A DNA stretch of 64,000 nt from Cydia pomonella (GCF_033807575.1 NC_084715.1:12139349-12203348), one strand, 5' to 3'; shown: positions 20,971-32,053, numbered from the stretch's first letter. Notes: generated by a model not told the origin, from the letters alone. Program-made: numbers and translations.

Positions 20971-21622
20971 AAAAACCGGCCAAGAGCATGTCGGGCCACG
21001 CTCAGTGTAGGGTTGCGTTGTTACTCTTCCGTCACAATATTGTTAACCAAGAGATGACACGGTACCTTTCACCCGAGTTAAACAAATAGGCAAATTTGCA
21101 TAATCAGTACCTAATTAAAGTAAGTAAGTCTTTTTACTATGAAGGGGAAACTTTTTGCGATAACTCAAAAACAGCTAACTGATTATGGCCGCTATAGTTT
21201 TCATTTAATATATTTCTTAAGCTCTACTTCCACGATTTTTTTCATATTTTTTGGACCTATGGTTCAAAAGTTAGAGGGGTGGGGGGGCACATTTTTTTTT
21301 CTTTCGGAGCGATTATCTCCGAATATATTCACTTTATCAAATGTTTGTTGAAGGCCCCTATTAGTTTTGAAAGACCTTTCCAACGATACCCCACACTGTA
21401 GGGTTGAAGCAAAAAAAATAATTTTACCCCCAATTTACGTGTAGGGGAGGTACCCTAAAAAAAAATTAATTTTTAGATTTTGTTGTACGATTTTGTCGAC
21501 TTTATTGATTTATATATCCATGCCAAATTTCAGCTTTCTAACACTAGCTTTCGGACAGACAGACAGACAGACGGACATGGCGAAACTATAAGGGTTGCTA
21601 GTTGACTACGGAACCCTAAAAA
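20971..21622 (+). mobile_element. GGGTTCCGTAC-type lepidopteran repeat R, copy A
   Basis: Starts AAAAACCGGCCAAGAGCATG and ends GACTACGGAACCCTAAAAA. It carries a G-rich run (about 21279-21289, GGGTGGGGGGGCAC), the phrase CCTTTCCAACGATACCCCAC and a CAGACAGACAGACAGACGGA microsatellite before the 3' end. The same landmarks in the same order are in copies B and C, so it is a dispersed family. It encodes no protein. Start and end share the inverted words GGGTTCCGTAC and GTACGGAACCC in better-preserved copies. The class of element is unresolved (non-autonomous). Confidence 0.8.
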
Positions 21623-21813
21623 ATGACAATTTTCCTTTGTGTTACTCGTAGATATATAAAACCTATAAAATTTTTGACGAAGTCTTTATTCGAAGAGTTC
21701 CTTTTCAGTTGCACTAAAACTCAATAAAGGACTCTATTCGGTACTTAAGAGATCCGGAAGTTTTTTAAGCGCAGAGTCGCGTAATAACGACTCGAGTTCT
21801 CGAATTTATTCTT

Positions 21814-22357
21814 AAAAAGCGGCCAAGTGCGAGTCGGACTCGCCCATGAAGGGTTCCGTACCATTAATGACGTATTAAAAACACTACTTACTAGATCTCG
21901 TTCAAACCAATTTTCGGTGGAAGTTTGCATGGTAATGTATATCATATATTTTATATATGTTATTTTAGAAGTTACGGGGGGGGGGGGGGGCACATTTTAC
22001 CTCTTTGGAAGTGTCTCTCGCTCAAACTATTGAGTTTAGAAAAAAATGATATTAGAAACCTCAATATCATTTTTAAAGACCTATCCATAGATACCCCACA
22101 CGTATGGGTTTGATGAAAAAAGATTTTTTAGTTTCATTTCTAAGTATGGGGAACCCCCAAAATTTATTGTTTTTTTTTTTCTATTTTTGTGTAATAATCC
22201 TAATGCGGTTCATAGAATACATCTACTTACCAAGTTTGAACAGTGTAACTTTTATAGTTTCGGAAAAAAGTGGCGGTGACATAATCGGACAGACAGACGG
22301 ACATGACGAATCTATAAGGGTTCCGTTTTTTGCCATTTGGCTACGGAACCCTAAAAA
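21814..22357 (+). mobile_element. GGGTTCCGTAC-type lepidopteran repeat R, copy B
   Basis: AAAAAGCGGCCAAGTGCGAG, TCGGACTCGCCCATGAAGGG and TTCCGTACCATTA at the 5' end; a homopolymer of 14 or so G at about 21976-21989; GATACCCCACACGTATGGG in the middle; ACAGACAGACGGACATGACG and GGCTACGGAACCCTAAAAA at the 3' end. It lies 190 bp downstream of copy A in the same orientation. The frames at 21827-22113 and 22104-22430 are incidental to the repeat. Confidence 0.85.
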
Positions 22358-23364
22358 GATGAAATATCATGACATTCATGACATGCAGACGTATTTATTC
22401 CTATTTTATAATTGGTTTTCGAAACCCTAAAAAATTATAAAATCTTTTTTAAATGGAGGTTTTCTTGTTATTCATTCGAATCCAAATAAAATTTGATTGA
22501 CATAAAGTGGCATTGATGCTTCGGAAAATATAACATTGTTCGGTTTTTTGTGTTTTCCCCCGAAGCCAGCGGACAATGGTACTTTGAGAACGACGCAGCG
22601 GTGGACTTTGTAAACAGTTCTTTGTATTCGTAATTCCATTAGGTACTGGTTTTATTTAGAGTATTGACCGTCTTCGTGTTTCAAAAATATGGTTTCGAAA
22701 GCTATAAGGTTCCGTACTCAATAAAAAAAACTTATCGTTTCAGCATGTCTTCTGGCAAATTGCTGAGGCTTAGCTCGGTAACATTTATTACTAGAATGGG
22801 GAATATCTTACATAAGAAAGAAAGTTAAAAAAAAAGTTGCAAATATAATTTTGAAGGGCTTGGGTTATGCATGTTAGCAAAAGCATCGAATTAATTTTAA
22901 CTGGGCAAAAACGTTTTCACTAAAAACGGATTTTTACGGTACCATAATCTTGGATGAATCAATGAATCAAATTCTAGGGATTATTAAATTTTATTCATGT
23001 TATACCTTAACCTCTCCTGAAAATGTATTCCAATTTCTGCTAACGGCATCGGCACCAAAGCTTGAGGCGTGGTAGTTCCGAAAGTCTGCTGCTGCCTTCC
23101 TTACCCGATTCGAACTAAAATAGTGCAAAACTTATGGTATTTTAAAACTACTTGAGCCATTATCCGTCGCGCTCTACCATGAATAATTGATAGATCCCGT
23201 GACCCAGCTTAGCGCCAATGAGATCACGCGCCGCCATATTGGATTACTGCGAGTAAATGACAAGCATGCTGACAGACATTCACCGCTTCTGGACATGTTA
23301 ATGGGCACTAGTTAGTGTTGCGAGTAAGGGTAGGTTGAGTTGATACATTTTTTTTTTGTTGAGT
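22358..23364. other. Unassigned DNA with repeat crumbs
   Basis: GAAACCCTAAAAAAT at 22420-22434 and AAGGTTCCGTACTCA at 22707-22721 resemble the ends of repeat R but no full copy is present. The remainder is unassigned. Confidence 0.5.
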
Positions 23365-23485
23365 TTCGGTCGCAAACAAGCGTAAGCTCGCCTGATGGTA
23401 AGCGGTCTCCGTGCCTACAGGCGCCTGCTACTTCAGGGGTTTTACATGTGCATTTCCCACCCTTTTACAAACCTTTACACTCCTT
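23365..23485 (+). repeat. CTGATGGTAAGCGGTC repeat family S, copy 1
   Basis: GCAAACAAGCGTAAGCTCGC, CTGATGGTAAGCGGTCTCCG, ACAGGCGCCTGCTACTTCAG, then TTACATGTGCATT. The reverse complement of 44135-44275 carries the same sequence order (TGGCAAACAAGCATACGG, CTGATGGTAAGCAGTC, GCATGTAAC-type partner). I know this as a very common lepidopteran dispersed repeat; non-coding. Confidence 0.75.
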
Positions 23486-23599
23486 TTTTGAAGAACCCTA
23501 TACTGTATTGTGTGTGTTCTTGCACACTTATGACTAATTATATCGAAATCATTAGCTAGGTCGTATGTCCTCTGCAGGACTGTAATAATATTGTCTTTT

Positions 23600-23917
23600 T
23601 ACAAGCTTTTATTTACTTTCACCTGACCGTTGTCTGTTTGTAATCAAATCTCGCAAGTTAAATTTGACCCACTTCCCGGTTTCCGATGAAGCTGAAAATT
23701 TGCATACATATGTAAGTCGGGTGACAATGCAATATTATGGTACCATCGAGATGATCTGATGATGGAGACAGGTGGTGGCCATAGGAACTCTGTGATAAAA
23801 CAACGTAACCTAATTGTGTTTGCGGTTTTTAGAATTGTCTCGATGAGTATTAGTTACTTGTGGAAAGAAAAGTACAGTCAGCGATAAAAGCTTGTACCAA
23901 AAATGAAATTTTTGCCA
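23600..23917 (+). mobile_element. MITE-like repeat family K, copy 1
   Basis: Begins ACAAGCTTTTATTTACTTTC and ends with AGTCAGCGATAAAAGCTTGT plus ACCAAAAATGAAATTTTTGCC. The terminal ACAAGCTTTTAT / ATAAAAGCTTGT words are inverted repeats. Landmarks TTTGACCCACTTCCCGGTTT, GACAATGCAATATTATGG, GATCTGATGATGGAGA and CTCGATGAGTATTAGTTAC are shared with the inverse copy at 30586-30890. Non-coding. Confidence 0.8.
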
Positions 23918-24872
23918 AAAACTTATTGTAAACGTAATTGGGGTTTCCAGAGTTGCTGAGCATGTTCCTTCCTCAGCATTGCAATTCTTCTCCTCAGTTT
24001 CTCGGGGATTTATTCAATATTCATATGTCAAATAATACCTTGTATAAAACGGCGAGAAACAAACGTGAAGTAGAAACCTAGGATTATCTAACCGAAGAAA
24101 ATGTTAAAGTATTACTACTGAGAAAACTTTAACATCCTAGGCCTTTATTTCGATCACTAACGAGTGCATAGGCTCAGAAAAACCAATATTAGATGTGAGG
24201 TTAAAATCCGATATAGCAAAAAAAAACCCTGCAACATATTCTAAATGTCTTTCAACAAAACATACTCAGTAAAATTAAACGGTATTTGTGGTTTTCCACC
24301 AAACTTGATTATGACTATCCTTCGACCCTACATATAAATATATCCGTTTAAAATAAATTCAGTCGGTTTTTGTATTAAAAGTTACATAATATAAACGTAA
24401 ACAAAAAACCCGTTTTCCCTAGTTAAAACGCTTGTCTTTGTGTCACTCGTAGTTACAGGAAAAACAAAAGTTTTCCGAAACGCCTTATACTATACCGGTA
24501 AGGAAAACGTGATATACCGTTCAGTCTATTTATCGTCAAGCGTAATCGTATGTCGTCAGCTGACTCATGATTCCTTTGAGGCGTTTACTCGGTAAGCAAT
24601 AAGAATTAGCCCTAATCCCTAGGGTGGCGAATAACGCCGTCTCACACTGTCGTTCAGGAGAAAAAAGTGTTAAAGCTACACATTATGTCATGCAATCTTA
24701 GTGCGTTTTACTTTCGCCACCCACTTTGCCGGGAAGTCTATGCAAAAATGTTACTAAAGTGTCCGACTTTCGCAACTTTGTTACCATTTAGGTACTAAGT
24801 TTAAGTTTCGTAGATAATTTCTATGCTTGTTGATTGTTGTTTTAACGCTTGGTCACTTCAACTATTTATTGC
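23918..24872. other. Unassigned intergenic DNA
   Basis: No gene or element recognised. AGAAACCTAGGATTATCTAA and the later AACATCCTAGGCCTTTAT share a CCTAGG palindrome only. Confidence 0.5.
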
Positions 24873-24960
24873 TCACAATAAACAAAAATAAAGTACTGAA
24901 TACATAAAACAAAGGCGAACTTATAGAAATTTCTTCCGGTTAACCTTTGAGTAGATGACA
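24873..24960 (-). repeat. LINE 3' tail, second copy
   Basis: AAATAAAGTACTGAATACAT, AACAAAGGCGAACTTAT and CCGGTTAACCTTTGAG parallel 3080-3170, in the same orientation, with a shorter simple-repeat tail. It is 5'-truncated with no coding sequence attached. Confidence 0.6.
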
Positions 24961-25265
24961 CTTAAAAATATGCAGTCTCCATTACCAGAGATAAACTTTT
25001 CATTTTACGTTTTGTTTTTTCACTTGTTTTTTTTGAAAGACATTGTCCAGATAAAAAGCCGTGTTTCTCCAATAATCGGCACCATTCAACAGATGTCGAG
25101 TCGTTTTAATAAGAGGGCTAAGCGCCAAAAAATCTGGGTGAAACTGAGACCTGCTTCAAAACTACTCAAATTCCGTTTAATAGATGGCGCAGCGGAATCC
25201 GAAGTTAGAGGTCTAAGCGCTGTACAAAATTAAAGAAACTGAGACCCGCACCGTTAGTGACGCTA
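24961..25265. repeat. Diverged tandem pair, ~96-101 bp period
   Basis: GGGCTAAGCGCC (25115) and GAAACTGAGACCTGC (25140) recur as GGTCTAAGCGCT (25210) and GAAACTGAGACCCGC (25235). The partial third motif ATAGATGGCGCAGCGG also has a weaker partner, AGATGTCGAGTCG. The parent sequence is unknown; the 92-codon frame here is incidental. Confidence 0.5.
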
Positions 25266-26204
25266 TCTGGCAAGCTTGAATATTGGAAAAGCGCGGTTTT
25301 GTATACAAGTTTTACGCCCCAAGCTTAGATCTAAATATGGTCCCATCAGGTAGATATGATACATTTACACGTGAAAAAAAAAAATACAACGGGTTGCACT
25401 CCGGGAGTGCCGGAAGAAGTGAAAACTTGAATATTAACGTTGTGCATTTTTGATATTTTGGAGAAATTGAGTAGCAGTTTTATAAACAGAGATAATTCTC
25501 TATTATACCTACGTAAATAAATTTGAGTATGGAAGATATTTTGAAATGCGAATTTTAGTGTTAAGTAATATATATAACATATATACAGAGTAATTCATGA
25601 GATGTGAGCAGGACTACAGCCTCCACAATCTGTAAATGTAAATGTATCGTTCACCATCATATTAAGTAAAACAATCACGCTTCTTTTCTGTTATTTAACT
25701 TTTTGGTAAGAAAAAAATTGAGTATCTACAATCATGGACACCCAACAACACAAAGTTACAATACAACACAATTAACAAAGATTAAACCCCTTTAACCGTT
25801 ACACTTTGCTTATGAAGAAAATAAAATGTCACACTTTAATGAGATACGATTTTTCAAAAGTAACCAGGCTTCGATGACATTCAATTTCCACGTCACCATG
25901 ATGTCACGTGTCCGTCTTACGAATTTTCAATCTGACGGTCACGTGACACCTGACGCCCTGACGCGAGTTTTACATTTTTTCCCCATCACAAAAAGTGCAC
26001 AGCGCCGCTAAAGAAGTTTTCACTTCAATAAATACATAAACAAGTCATAAAGCGGCGTTCTCCTCTCCTCAGGAAACAAAATGTTCGAGCTAGAGAATGC
26101 AAAAATATTAAATTGAATTCGAATTCGATCACATCATAACGCAAGCCCTGAGTTACTCTTTCAAAGTTTCACTGTCCATCACATAAGTTGACCACATAGT
26201 TATA
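25266..26204. other. Unassigned intergenic DNA
   Basis: 25860-26035 has a denser sequence (CACGTGTCCGTC, GGTCACGTGACACC, AAAGTGCACAGCGCCGC) that may be a single-copy fragment of a dispersed repeat, but there is no second copy in the window. Nothing else recognised. Confidence 0.4.
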
Positions 26205-26248
26205 AACAAAGAGCCCCGTAAAGTAACCGCGTTACGGGGCTCTTTGTT
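26205..26248. repeat. Perfect 17-bp hairpin with 10-nt loop
   Basis: AACAAAGAGCCCCGTAA (26205-26221) and TTACGGGGCTCTTTGTT (26232-26248) are exact reverse complements around a 10-nt loop. It resembles a bacterial terminator stem but is not followed by a T run and sits in insect-type DNA, so I read it as a small fold-back repeat. Confidence 0.9.
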
Positions 26249-27771
26249 CTTGAGTTCGAGAGCAAGCAAGTGAATCACCACTGATGAACAGCTGTCAGAC
26301 ACCTGGATCTAGTAATAAGTGTAGTATTTTATATATATAAACTAGAGCGGTGTAGTTGATCTCATTTTCATACACCATTTTCCGTTAGCTAGCTAATCCC
26401 AGGTAAATATGATAAAGGCAACCCCGACGCAGCCTTTGACCTCAACAGTTCAGTCGGGAAGCGGTGTGCTTGCCGACGCCGGTTGCAACAGACACTACTA
26501 GGCTTTGTTCCACCGACCAAATCGCTTTAAGCTTTTACTGTGTTGCAAGAACAAGTTTATGGAAAACTACAAAATTCAGCAGATACTCTAGATTTTTTTT
26601 ATGTCATATTTTGGTTGATTTTAAACTTGTTTTGACAAATTGGATGCTTTGCACTTTTAAATTATTTTTACAAACAACTATCCAGAAAACTCGGAAATTT
26701 AGAAATACATTAAATTATGATTGATGAGTATTAAATTAACAACAACATTAAAAACATATTATAATATTATAATTGCGAAAGTAATTACCTGAACGAACGA
26801 ACCTGAACCCTGAACTGAAGTTTGAGGCCCGAGGAAGGAGATAGGATAGTTTTTATTAATCATCATCATCATATCACACGGACGAAGTCGCGGGTAGAAG
26901 CTATTTCTGTTTATCTACAATCTGTAGGTCTACAGATTTATATTACAATCGGCGGTAACATTATATTACATTGTGCCGAGATCGGATGTAGCTTACTTGA
27001 GAATTGAGATCATAGTGTAATAATCCCCCTTTGTCAGATCCATTCCAGACTCGGCTTATTGGATACTTTGATGTCCATTAAGGTTTAGATTCAAATAGCG
27101 GAAAATAGAGTTCGTTGTGGTGCGATCGCGTGGATAACAGGGTAAATTAGAGGATTCTGGAAGATTCACTGACTGTCAAAGAAAATTATGCGGGTTACGG
27201 GAGGCTTACCGACTGAATTATTGTTCTTCTATATTTTAGTTTAGACAATGTAAACGATGATTTCGAATAATAATTTAATTTGTAATTAGTGCTTGATGTC
27301 ATTATGTATATATTAATTTTATACCAAATTATGAGTTACTTTTATATGAGATTACACTTTATTATGATGAATAGAAAACTATAACAGATTTTTATTCGAA
27401 ATTTTGTGTTTTTTCTTTACAATAGATACTCGCTGGCTTAGTTGTTACTCTTCTCTTCTAAGTCGGTCCCTCACTGCTCAGGATGATCTCCCTATCAGTT
27501 GCATTTTGGAAAGCGTTGCTTAGTGTGATGTCCACCATGTGATTTGTTACATGTTCATACTAAAAAAAATATTCTTGTGAATATGTTTGTGATGTGCGCT
27601 TCTATACTGGTGCGGGTAAATACATAATGATATAAGACTAGACTAGAAGTTAACAGTTAATTAATAATTTTAACCCGCTAATTAGTGGCGCGTAAAGAGA
27701 TTAGGATACTAATGAAAACAGTGAACGAAACATCAAATTAGGACTATCGGACATATTCTAACAATGCTTAT
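26249..27771. other. Unassigned DNA with one repeat crumb
   Basis: 26858-26905 has an ATC microsatellite followed by CACGGACGAAGTCGCGGGTA and GAAGCTA, which I recognise as the terminal segment of a widespread lepidopteran repeat (Helitron-like by my recollection). The rest shows no gene; open frames at 26464-26724 and 26822-27007 lack any motif. Confidence 0.5.
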
Positions 27772-27873
27772 CTCTTCAAGTGGCATGTCGTTTTTGAGTT
27801 ATTGGAATTTAGATTTTATTTTATTAATCAAATGTGAAATTTAAATGAGATAATCGGTCGGGAGCCGACGACC
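27772..27873 (-). repeat. Dispersed repeat family X, copy 2
   Basis: CTCTTCAAGTGGCATGTCGT through GGGAGCCGACGACC is the reverse complement of 8791-8895 with several substitutions. It is again next to a family H hairpin. Confidence 0.75.
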
Positions 27874-27896
27874 TACCTAACTACCTCAAAGGGTTA

Positions 27897-28042
27897 AAAG
27901 ATATAGTAAAATATATCACAACTATACGATACTGACCTGTCAGTGTCAAAAGTGCTATTTCCTCAACCATAAACGTCACTTTTGACACTGACAGATCAGC
28001 ATCGTATCGCTATGATATAAGCATTGTTCGAATTGGGTCGTA
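27897..28042 (+). mobile_element. Hairpin MITE family H, diverged full copy
   Basis: The left arm includes TATACGATACTGACCTGTCA and GTGTCAAAAGTG; the right arm CACTTTTGACACTGACAG and CAGCATCGTATCGCTATGAT. They fold on each other around about 17 nt. The element ends in TTCGAATTGGGTCG, the family's terminal motif. Non-coding; possible source of a hairpin transcript. Confidence 0.8.
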
Positions 28043-28184
28043 TGACAGTTTAAATTTTTAGCGAGCATGAATGTGTTAAAAACACTTTTTTCTGCCACTG
28101 TTGGCACAACAGTGTTTTAGACCAACTTCTACGCTGCGTTGCTGCCGTAGCTTGTAGCACCATAACATAATGCTTGCTATACTT

Positions 28185-28315
28185 TTAACACATTAACCGC
28201 TGAGCTACGGTCGTAGCGGTACGTCGTAGCCGATAACATGCATTCCCGGTATGTATCGGAAATGCTTCGTAGAGGCAAAACGACAACGTGTCGTGATTAG
28301 CGTTGAATGGGATAA
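28185..28315 (-). mobile_element. TTAA-flanked MITE, family E, copy 3
   Basis: TTAA (28185-28188), CACATTAACCGCTGAGCTAC, TAGCCGATAACATGCATTCC, GAAATGCTTCGTAGAGGCAA, GACAACGTGTCGTGATTAGC, then GTTGAATGGG and a decayed ATAA (28312-28315). Same orientation and content as 9009-9163. Confidence 0.8.
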
Positions 28316-28487
28316 TTATCTATGGCGGTTGGTAAGAAGTTTGAAGGTCAGCTACGGACTGGTTGAAGGCTCGGATATATGAAGCTAAATGTATAATGTT
28401 AAGTAAGTAAAATATAATACATGGATAACCATATTTTAGACCCCAACTCAGCTACCTTCTACTATAATCATCGCGTAACATAAATAA

Positions 28488-28949
28488 GAGCCCTCAACAC
28501 TCGTGCGTGAATCACGGTGCGAAACCGCGAACGCGAGTGTGGCGTCGATTTCGCAGATTGTTCACGCCTTCACGCCTTGTTCCTCGGTTTTTGACGATTT
28601 TTCGGCCCGCTTAGAACAGGCACGAAGCGCAAACTTACAAGTCTCCTCATTACACACTATTTTGGCAGTGACAAGATAAATATTAATTATATTATGAATA
28701 TGTTATATTAAATGGCTATATTTTAAGGTTTGAAAACAAAACAAAATGGAAAAACAACTAAATCACGTATGATGCTGTAGATAACTAACAGTTAAAGTCG
28801 ATCAGCTGATGCTTTTCCGCCATCTTGCTGCGAACCAAACTGCGATACCTCGGTGAAGTTGTGCGAGTGTGGAGTCGTACGTCACCTTCACGATATGTTC
28901 TCTCCGCGAAGTCGCGCCGCGATTCACACACATAGTCTGAAGGGGGCTA
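28488..28949. mobile_element. MITE with GC-rich imperfect inverted ends
   Basis: Left end GAGCCCTCAACACTCGTGCG, TGAATCACGGTGCGAA; right end, read inversely, AGCCCCCTTCAGACTATGTG, TGAATCGCGGCGCGAC. Inside the left end a second block CGAACGCGAGTGTGGCGTCG pairs with GTGCGAGTGTGGAGTCGT in direct rather than inverted sense. The interior is AT-rich and non-coding. A fragment GAGCCCCAGCACTCGT at 57379 may be another left end. Confidence 0.55.
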
Positions 28950-29499
28950 TAAATTTGTAAATACAAACCGCTGCAGATAAGTGGTAAACCTATACAGGCG
29001 TATTATTATTTTAGTTATAGGATGACAAGATCAAAAGTGACGTTTATATCCTGGCCTGTAATCATATCCTGTAATAAAATTATTAGAATGTTACTAATAT
29101 AGCTTGATAATGCTTCACGCATACTGTTCAGTCATTGGCCTTCATTGGATTATGTGAAATTTAAAAATAAATAGTTTTTTTCTAATATTTTTTTGACTTT
29201 CTGAATATTCGTCCGAATTTTTTATAATAAACGGCACACATTACTCAAAATATACCTACCATAAATGTTTCTCTTTGTTCGGCAGGGCAGAGTTCAAATT
29301 GTTTCTGTAAAAAATTACAACCTCGAACGCCATCAATCGACCTACATAAATATGAAATGGAAATTCTTTACATTTATGATATATGATAATAAAGACGTAT
29401 AAGCTTATACCTAACTATCACTTTTTTTATTTGTATAGTCTCTATGTGATAAAAAAGTACAATAATTTGTTAGCAGTTAGATTAATATAATTTTCCATT
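28950..29499. other. Unassigned AT-rich DNA
   Basis: No gene or element recognised. Confidence 0.5.
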
Positions 29500-29580
29500 T
29501 TAATGCCATTTGGCATCAAGTCCGCCATTTGTACATTGTTGTATATATTTTGTGCAATACAGTTTAAATAAAATAAATAT
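29500..29580 (+). repeat. Retroelement 3' tail fragment (plus strand)
   Basis: TGCCATTTGGCATCAAGTCC, GCCATTTGTACATTGTTG, TTTTGTGCAATACAGTTTAA and a closing AATAAAATAAATAT. It pairs inversely with 19359-19419. The AATAAA and AAATA repeats at the end are typical of a LINE or LINE-dependent SINE 3' terminus. Confidence 0.6.
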
Positions 29581-30585
29581 ATATCCGCACACACATCTGG
29601 TTATAGTATAGATGCCTCGGCTTTAACTTTTGGATCAATATAATATTTTTATACGGTTAAAATACTTTCGTATAAAGGATCACTGATACATGTTAATAAC
29701 AGAATTGTTTTATTTTTCACATCCCTCTCGTAGTTTTTATTGTAAAGAGCACTTTCCCGATGTGCCGGGCCTAGTGCTGATATATTCGGGCTATTGTTGC
29801 TCTCGGCGGTAGTCATTTGTTATTTCCATGCTCCCGTTATTTAAGTAATGCGCCCTAGATAAATATCCTGGACCCTTTTTGTCTGCAGTACGTGATCCTG
29901 TCGAGTTTTAAATGTTCTAACAAAAATATTGAACCACTCTTTGATATATTGCATTGCCTTTTTCTAAATGAATATAAATGAGGTACAGTGACAAAGGTAC
30001 ATATGGTTCAATTATTTTATGATTTTATTTTAGTTACCTTAAAATTTATTAATTGAACCATACGTATGGTTCAATAAATGATGCAAATTACGTCAAAATA
30101 ATGTTGAACGATATACGTAATATGAATACGACTACAATCGATTTAAATAAAGACAACATAATTTCAAAAAAGTTATAGTGTTTTATTCTTGAAATAATTA
30201 ATCATAATTTTTCTTTATTCGATATTTTCAGTCCATTACTTTTATAGTTCACTATACACTTATACAGGGGAAATGACCTCACTACATCTACAGATGTAAG
30301 AGGTGCGTATTCGTAAAGTGATACTTCATCATCATCATTATTTGGAACTTACTGATATAATAACAAAAAATGCATATATTTTTATACATAAATATAACTC
30401 GAAATTTATTAAGTCTTATCCATCTTATGCTTTCGTCACCATATTGCATCCATCGTCCGCCCTTAATTAGTAATTACCTTATATTATTTTTACTTGAATC
30501 ATTTTAATTTTGTTTTTGTAGTATCTATTTTTTGGATTCAACAACTTATTTATAATTTTGTAATCTTTTAATGTAATTTTCTTTG
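29581..30585. other. Unassigned AT-rich DNA
   Basis: Contains a small inverted repeat at 30002-30075 (ATGGTTCAATTA / TTAATTGAACCATAC, then a second ATGGTTCAATAA). No gene recognised. Confidence 0.5.
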
Positions 30586-30890
30586 GCAGAAATTTCATTT
30601 AAGGAACGAGCTTTTATCGCTGACTTTACTTTTTTCACGGGCAACTAATACTCATCGAGACCTTTGTAACAACCCCAAACACAATTAGTTTGCGTCGTTT
30701 TATCACAGAGTTCCCATTCTCCATCATCAGATCAGCTCCATGTCATAATAATATTGCATTGTCATCCGATTTAGGTACATGTATGCAAAATTTCAGCTCA
30801 ATCAGAAATAGGGAAGTGGGTCAATTTTAGCTTTTAAGATTTGACCCACAGTAATTAACATACTAACAGGGCAAGTTATATAAAAGCTTG
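30586..30890 (-). mobile_element. MITE-like repeat family K, copy 2
   Basis: Reverse complement of the copy at 23600-23917, from GGCAGAAATTTCATTTAAGG and GAGCTTTTATCGCTGACTTT to ATATAAAAGCTTGTAATAG. Shared blocks include ACTAATACTCATCGAGAC, CCATCATCAGATCAGCTC, AATATTGCATTGTCATCCGA and TTTGACCCACAG. Confidence 0.8.
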
Positions 30891-30904
30891 TAATAGTACA
30901 TTAC

Positions 30905-31006
30905 TATAGAGGCCGGGAAACGTAGGGTTGCAGGCCAAGTAGACATATATGGCTGAGCGTAGCGAAGCCGGATAGAGATACGCGGCCGGCAACCCCGTTT
31001 CTCGCC
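30905..31006. repeat. GC-rich fold-back segment
   Basis: GGCCGGGAAACGTAGGGTTG (from 30911) pairs with the inverse of GGCAACCCCGTTTCTCGCC (to 31006), enclosing GGCTGAGCGTAGCGAAGCC. The GC content contrasts with its surroundings. I recognise this composition from lepidopteran repeats; only one copy is present. Confidence 0.6.
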
Positions 31007-31390
31007 AAGATATGTATAGTGCTTTTCTCAAACTTGCAATTAAAACAAAAAAAATGTAGTCAGTTTGTTTTGTGGCGACCTACTCGGCTCGCCACTCTAC
31101 CAGGGGTGTAAATGCGCCACCGCCGTTGCTTAGCAACAAATATGCACAATAGATCACTGTACCAAGCTAACTGATGGTAGAAGCTAGTTGATGATTGAAT
31201 GCCAAGACGTTATGTCACAATTTGACATTAAAAAACAAAAGAAGGTTGCTTTACAGTCCTAGGTGTGTAAGGCAGTATGAAATTCCTTTACATATCATCT
31301 TCACTCATCGCACCTGATATGTAGTATTTCCGGAACTTATTTGACGTAAGTCATGTCATCATTTCATAGCAAGTTTGAGAAAAAGCATAT
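31007..31390. repeat. Weak inverted-repeat pair enclosing unassigned DNA
   Basis: ATAGTGCTTTTCTCAAACTTGC (about 31017-31038) is inversely repeated as GCAAGTTTGAGAAAAAGCATAT (31369-31390). The enclosed 330 bp shows no coding signal. It may be one MITE whose left end includes the GC-rich fold-back just before it. Confidence 0.5.
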
Positions 31391-31704
31391 TACTAATCTT
31401 GTTAAGGATAAATTTAGTTTAAATATCAACAGGTTAATTAATATGTACAAACTAATTAAATAAAAAATATTAATTTAGTAAATAAAATTTCAACTGCTTA
31501 CTAGTATGTTTATCGTACGAAAATTGCGAGTTCTCTCAAGCATCCTACAATGTAGGTACCCCGTATTCTTTTTATTAAGTTTGAATTTAACTGGTCATGT
31601 CCGTTAGCTAGTAAGTAATAGTCAAACCTTGTAGCTAAACAGAAACCTCTTGGCAATGTATTGGGCTCAATTTTGGTACCACCACTGTTACTGAATGTGA
31701 CTAC

Positions 31705-32053
31705 GGCCCGATTCGAAGAATGATTATTCGTGTGATGAGCATGGATATTTGTTCTTGAGTCATGGGTGTTTTCTATGTATTTAAGTATTTATAAATATTT
31801 ATATATTATATATATCGTTGCCTAAGTACCCTCAACACAAGCCTTATTGAGCTTACTGTGGGACTTAGTCAATTTGTGTAATAATGTTCTATAATATTTT
31901 ATTTATTAATTTATAAAGACACGTTTAAGATCTTGGAAAAATCTTTAAATGGTCGATAACTAAACGACATGTCAACATTGACGTTTATTTCGATTCCGTT
32001 TCGTTTTTCCGCTGTCCTAACGTCAAAGTGACATTGGTTGCACGAATCGAGCT
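31705..32053 (+). mobile_element. MITE family G split by a SINE
   Basis: The left piece (31705-31725) ends GAAGAATGATT and the right piece (31916-32053) resumes AAGACACGTTTAAGATCT. The uninterrupted copy at 8.5 kb reads GAATGATTAAGACACG across the same point, so a 190-bp insertion sits cleanly inside this copy. The right piece continues through ACGACATGTCAACATTGACG and CGTCAAAGTGACATTGGTTG to CACGAATCGAGCT. Confidence 0.85.
31726..31915 (+). mobile_element. tRNA-derived SINE, 5'-truncated, nested
   Basis: ATTCGTGTGATGAGCATGGA, CTTGAGTCATGGGTGTTTTC, TATTTATAAATATTTATATA, GTACCCTCAACACAAGCCTT, GAGCTTACTGTGGGACTTAG, then an ATTTTATTTATTAATTT tail. It matches the bodies of the SINEs at 33.5 and 38.0 kb but lacks the tRNA head with A and B boxes. 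It is inserted in MITE family G. Confidence 0.85.

Noticed and set aside
21535..21575. CRISPR-like or satellite array (GACAGACAGACAGACGG)
   Set aside because: It is the internal CAGA/CGGA microsatellite of repeat R, present at the same place in all three copies; no spacers.
26205..26248. Bacterial-type rho-independent terminator
   Set aside because: There is no T run and no gene before it, and the whole context is insect nuclear DNA.
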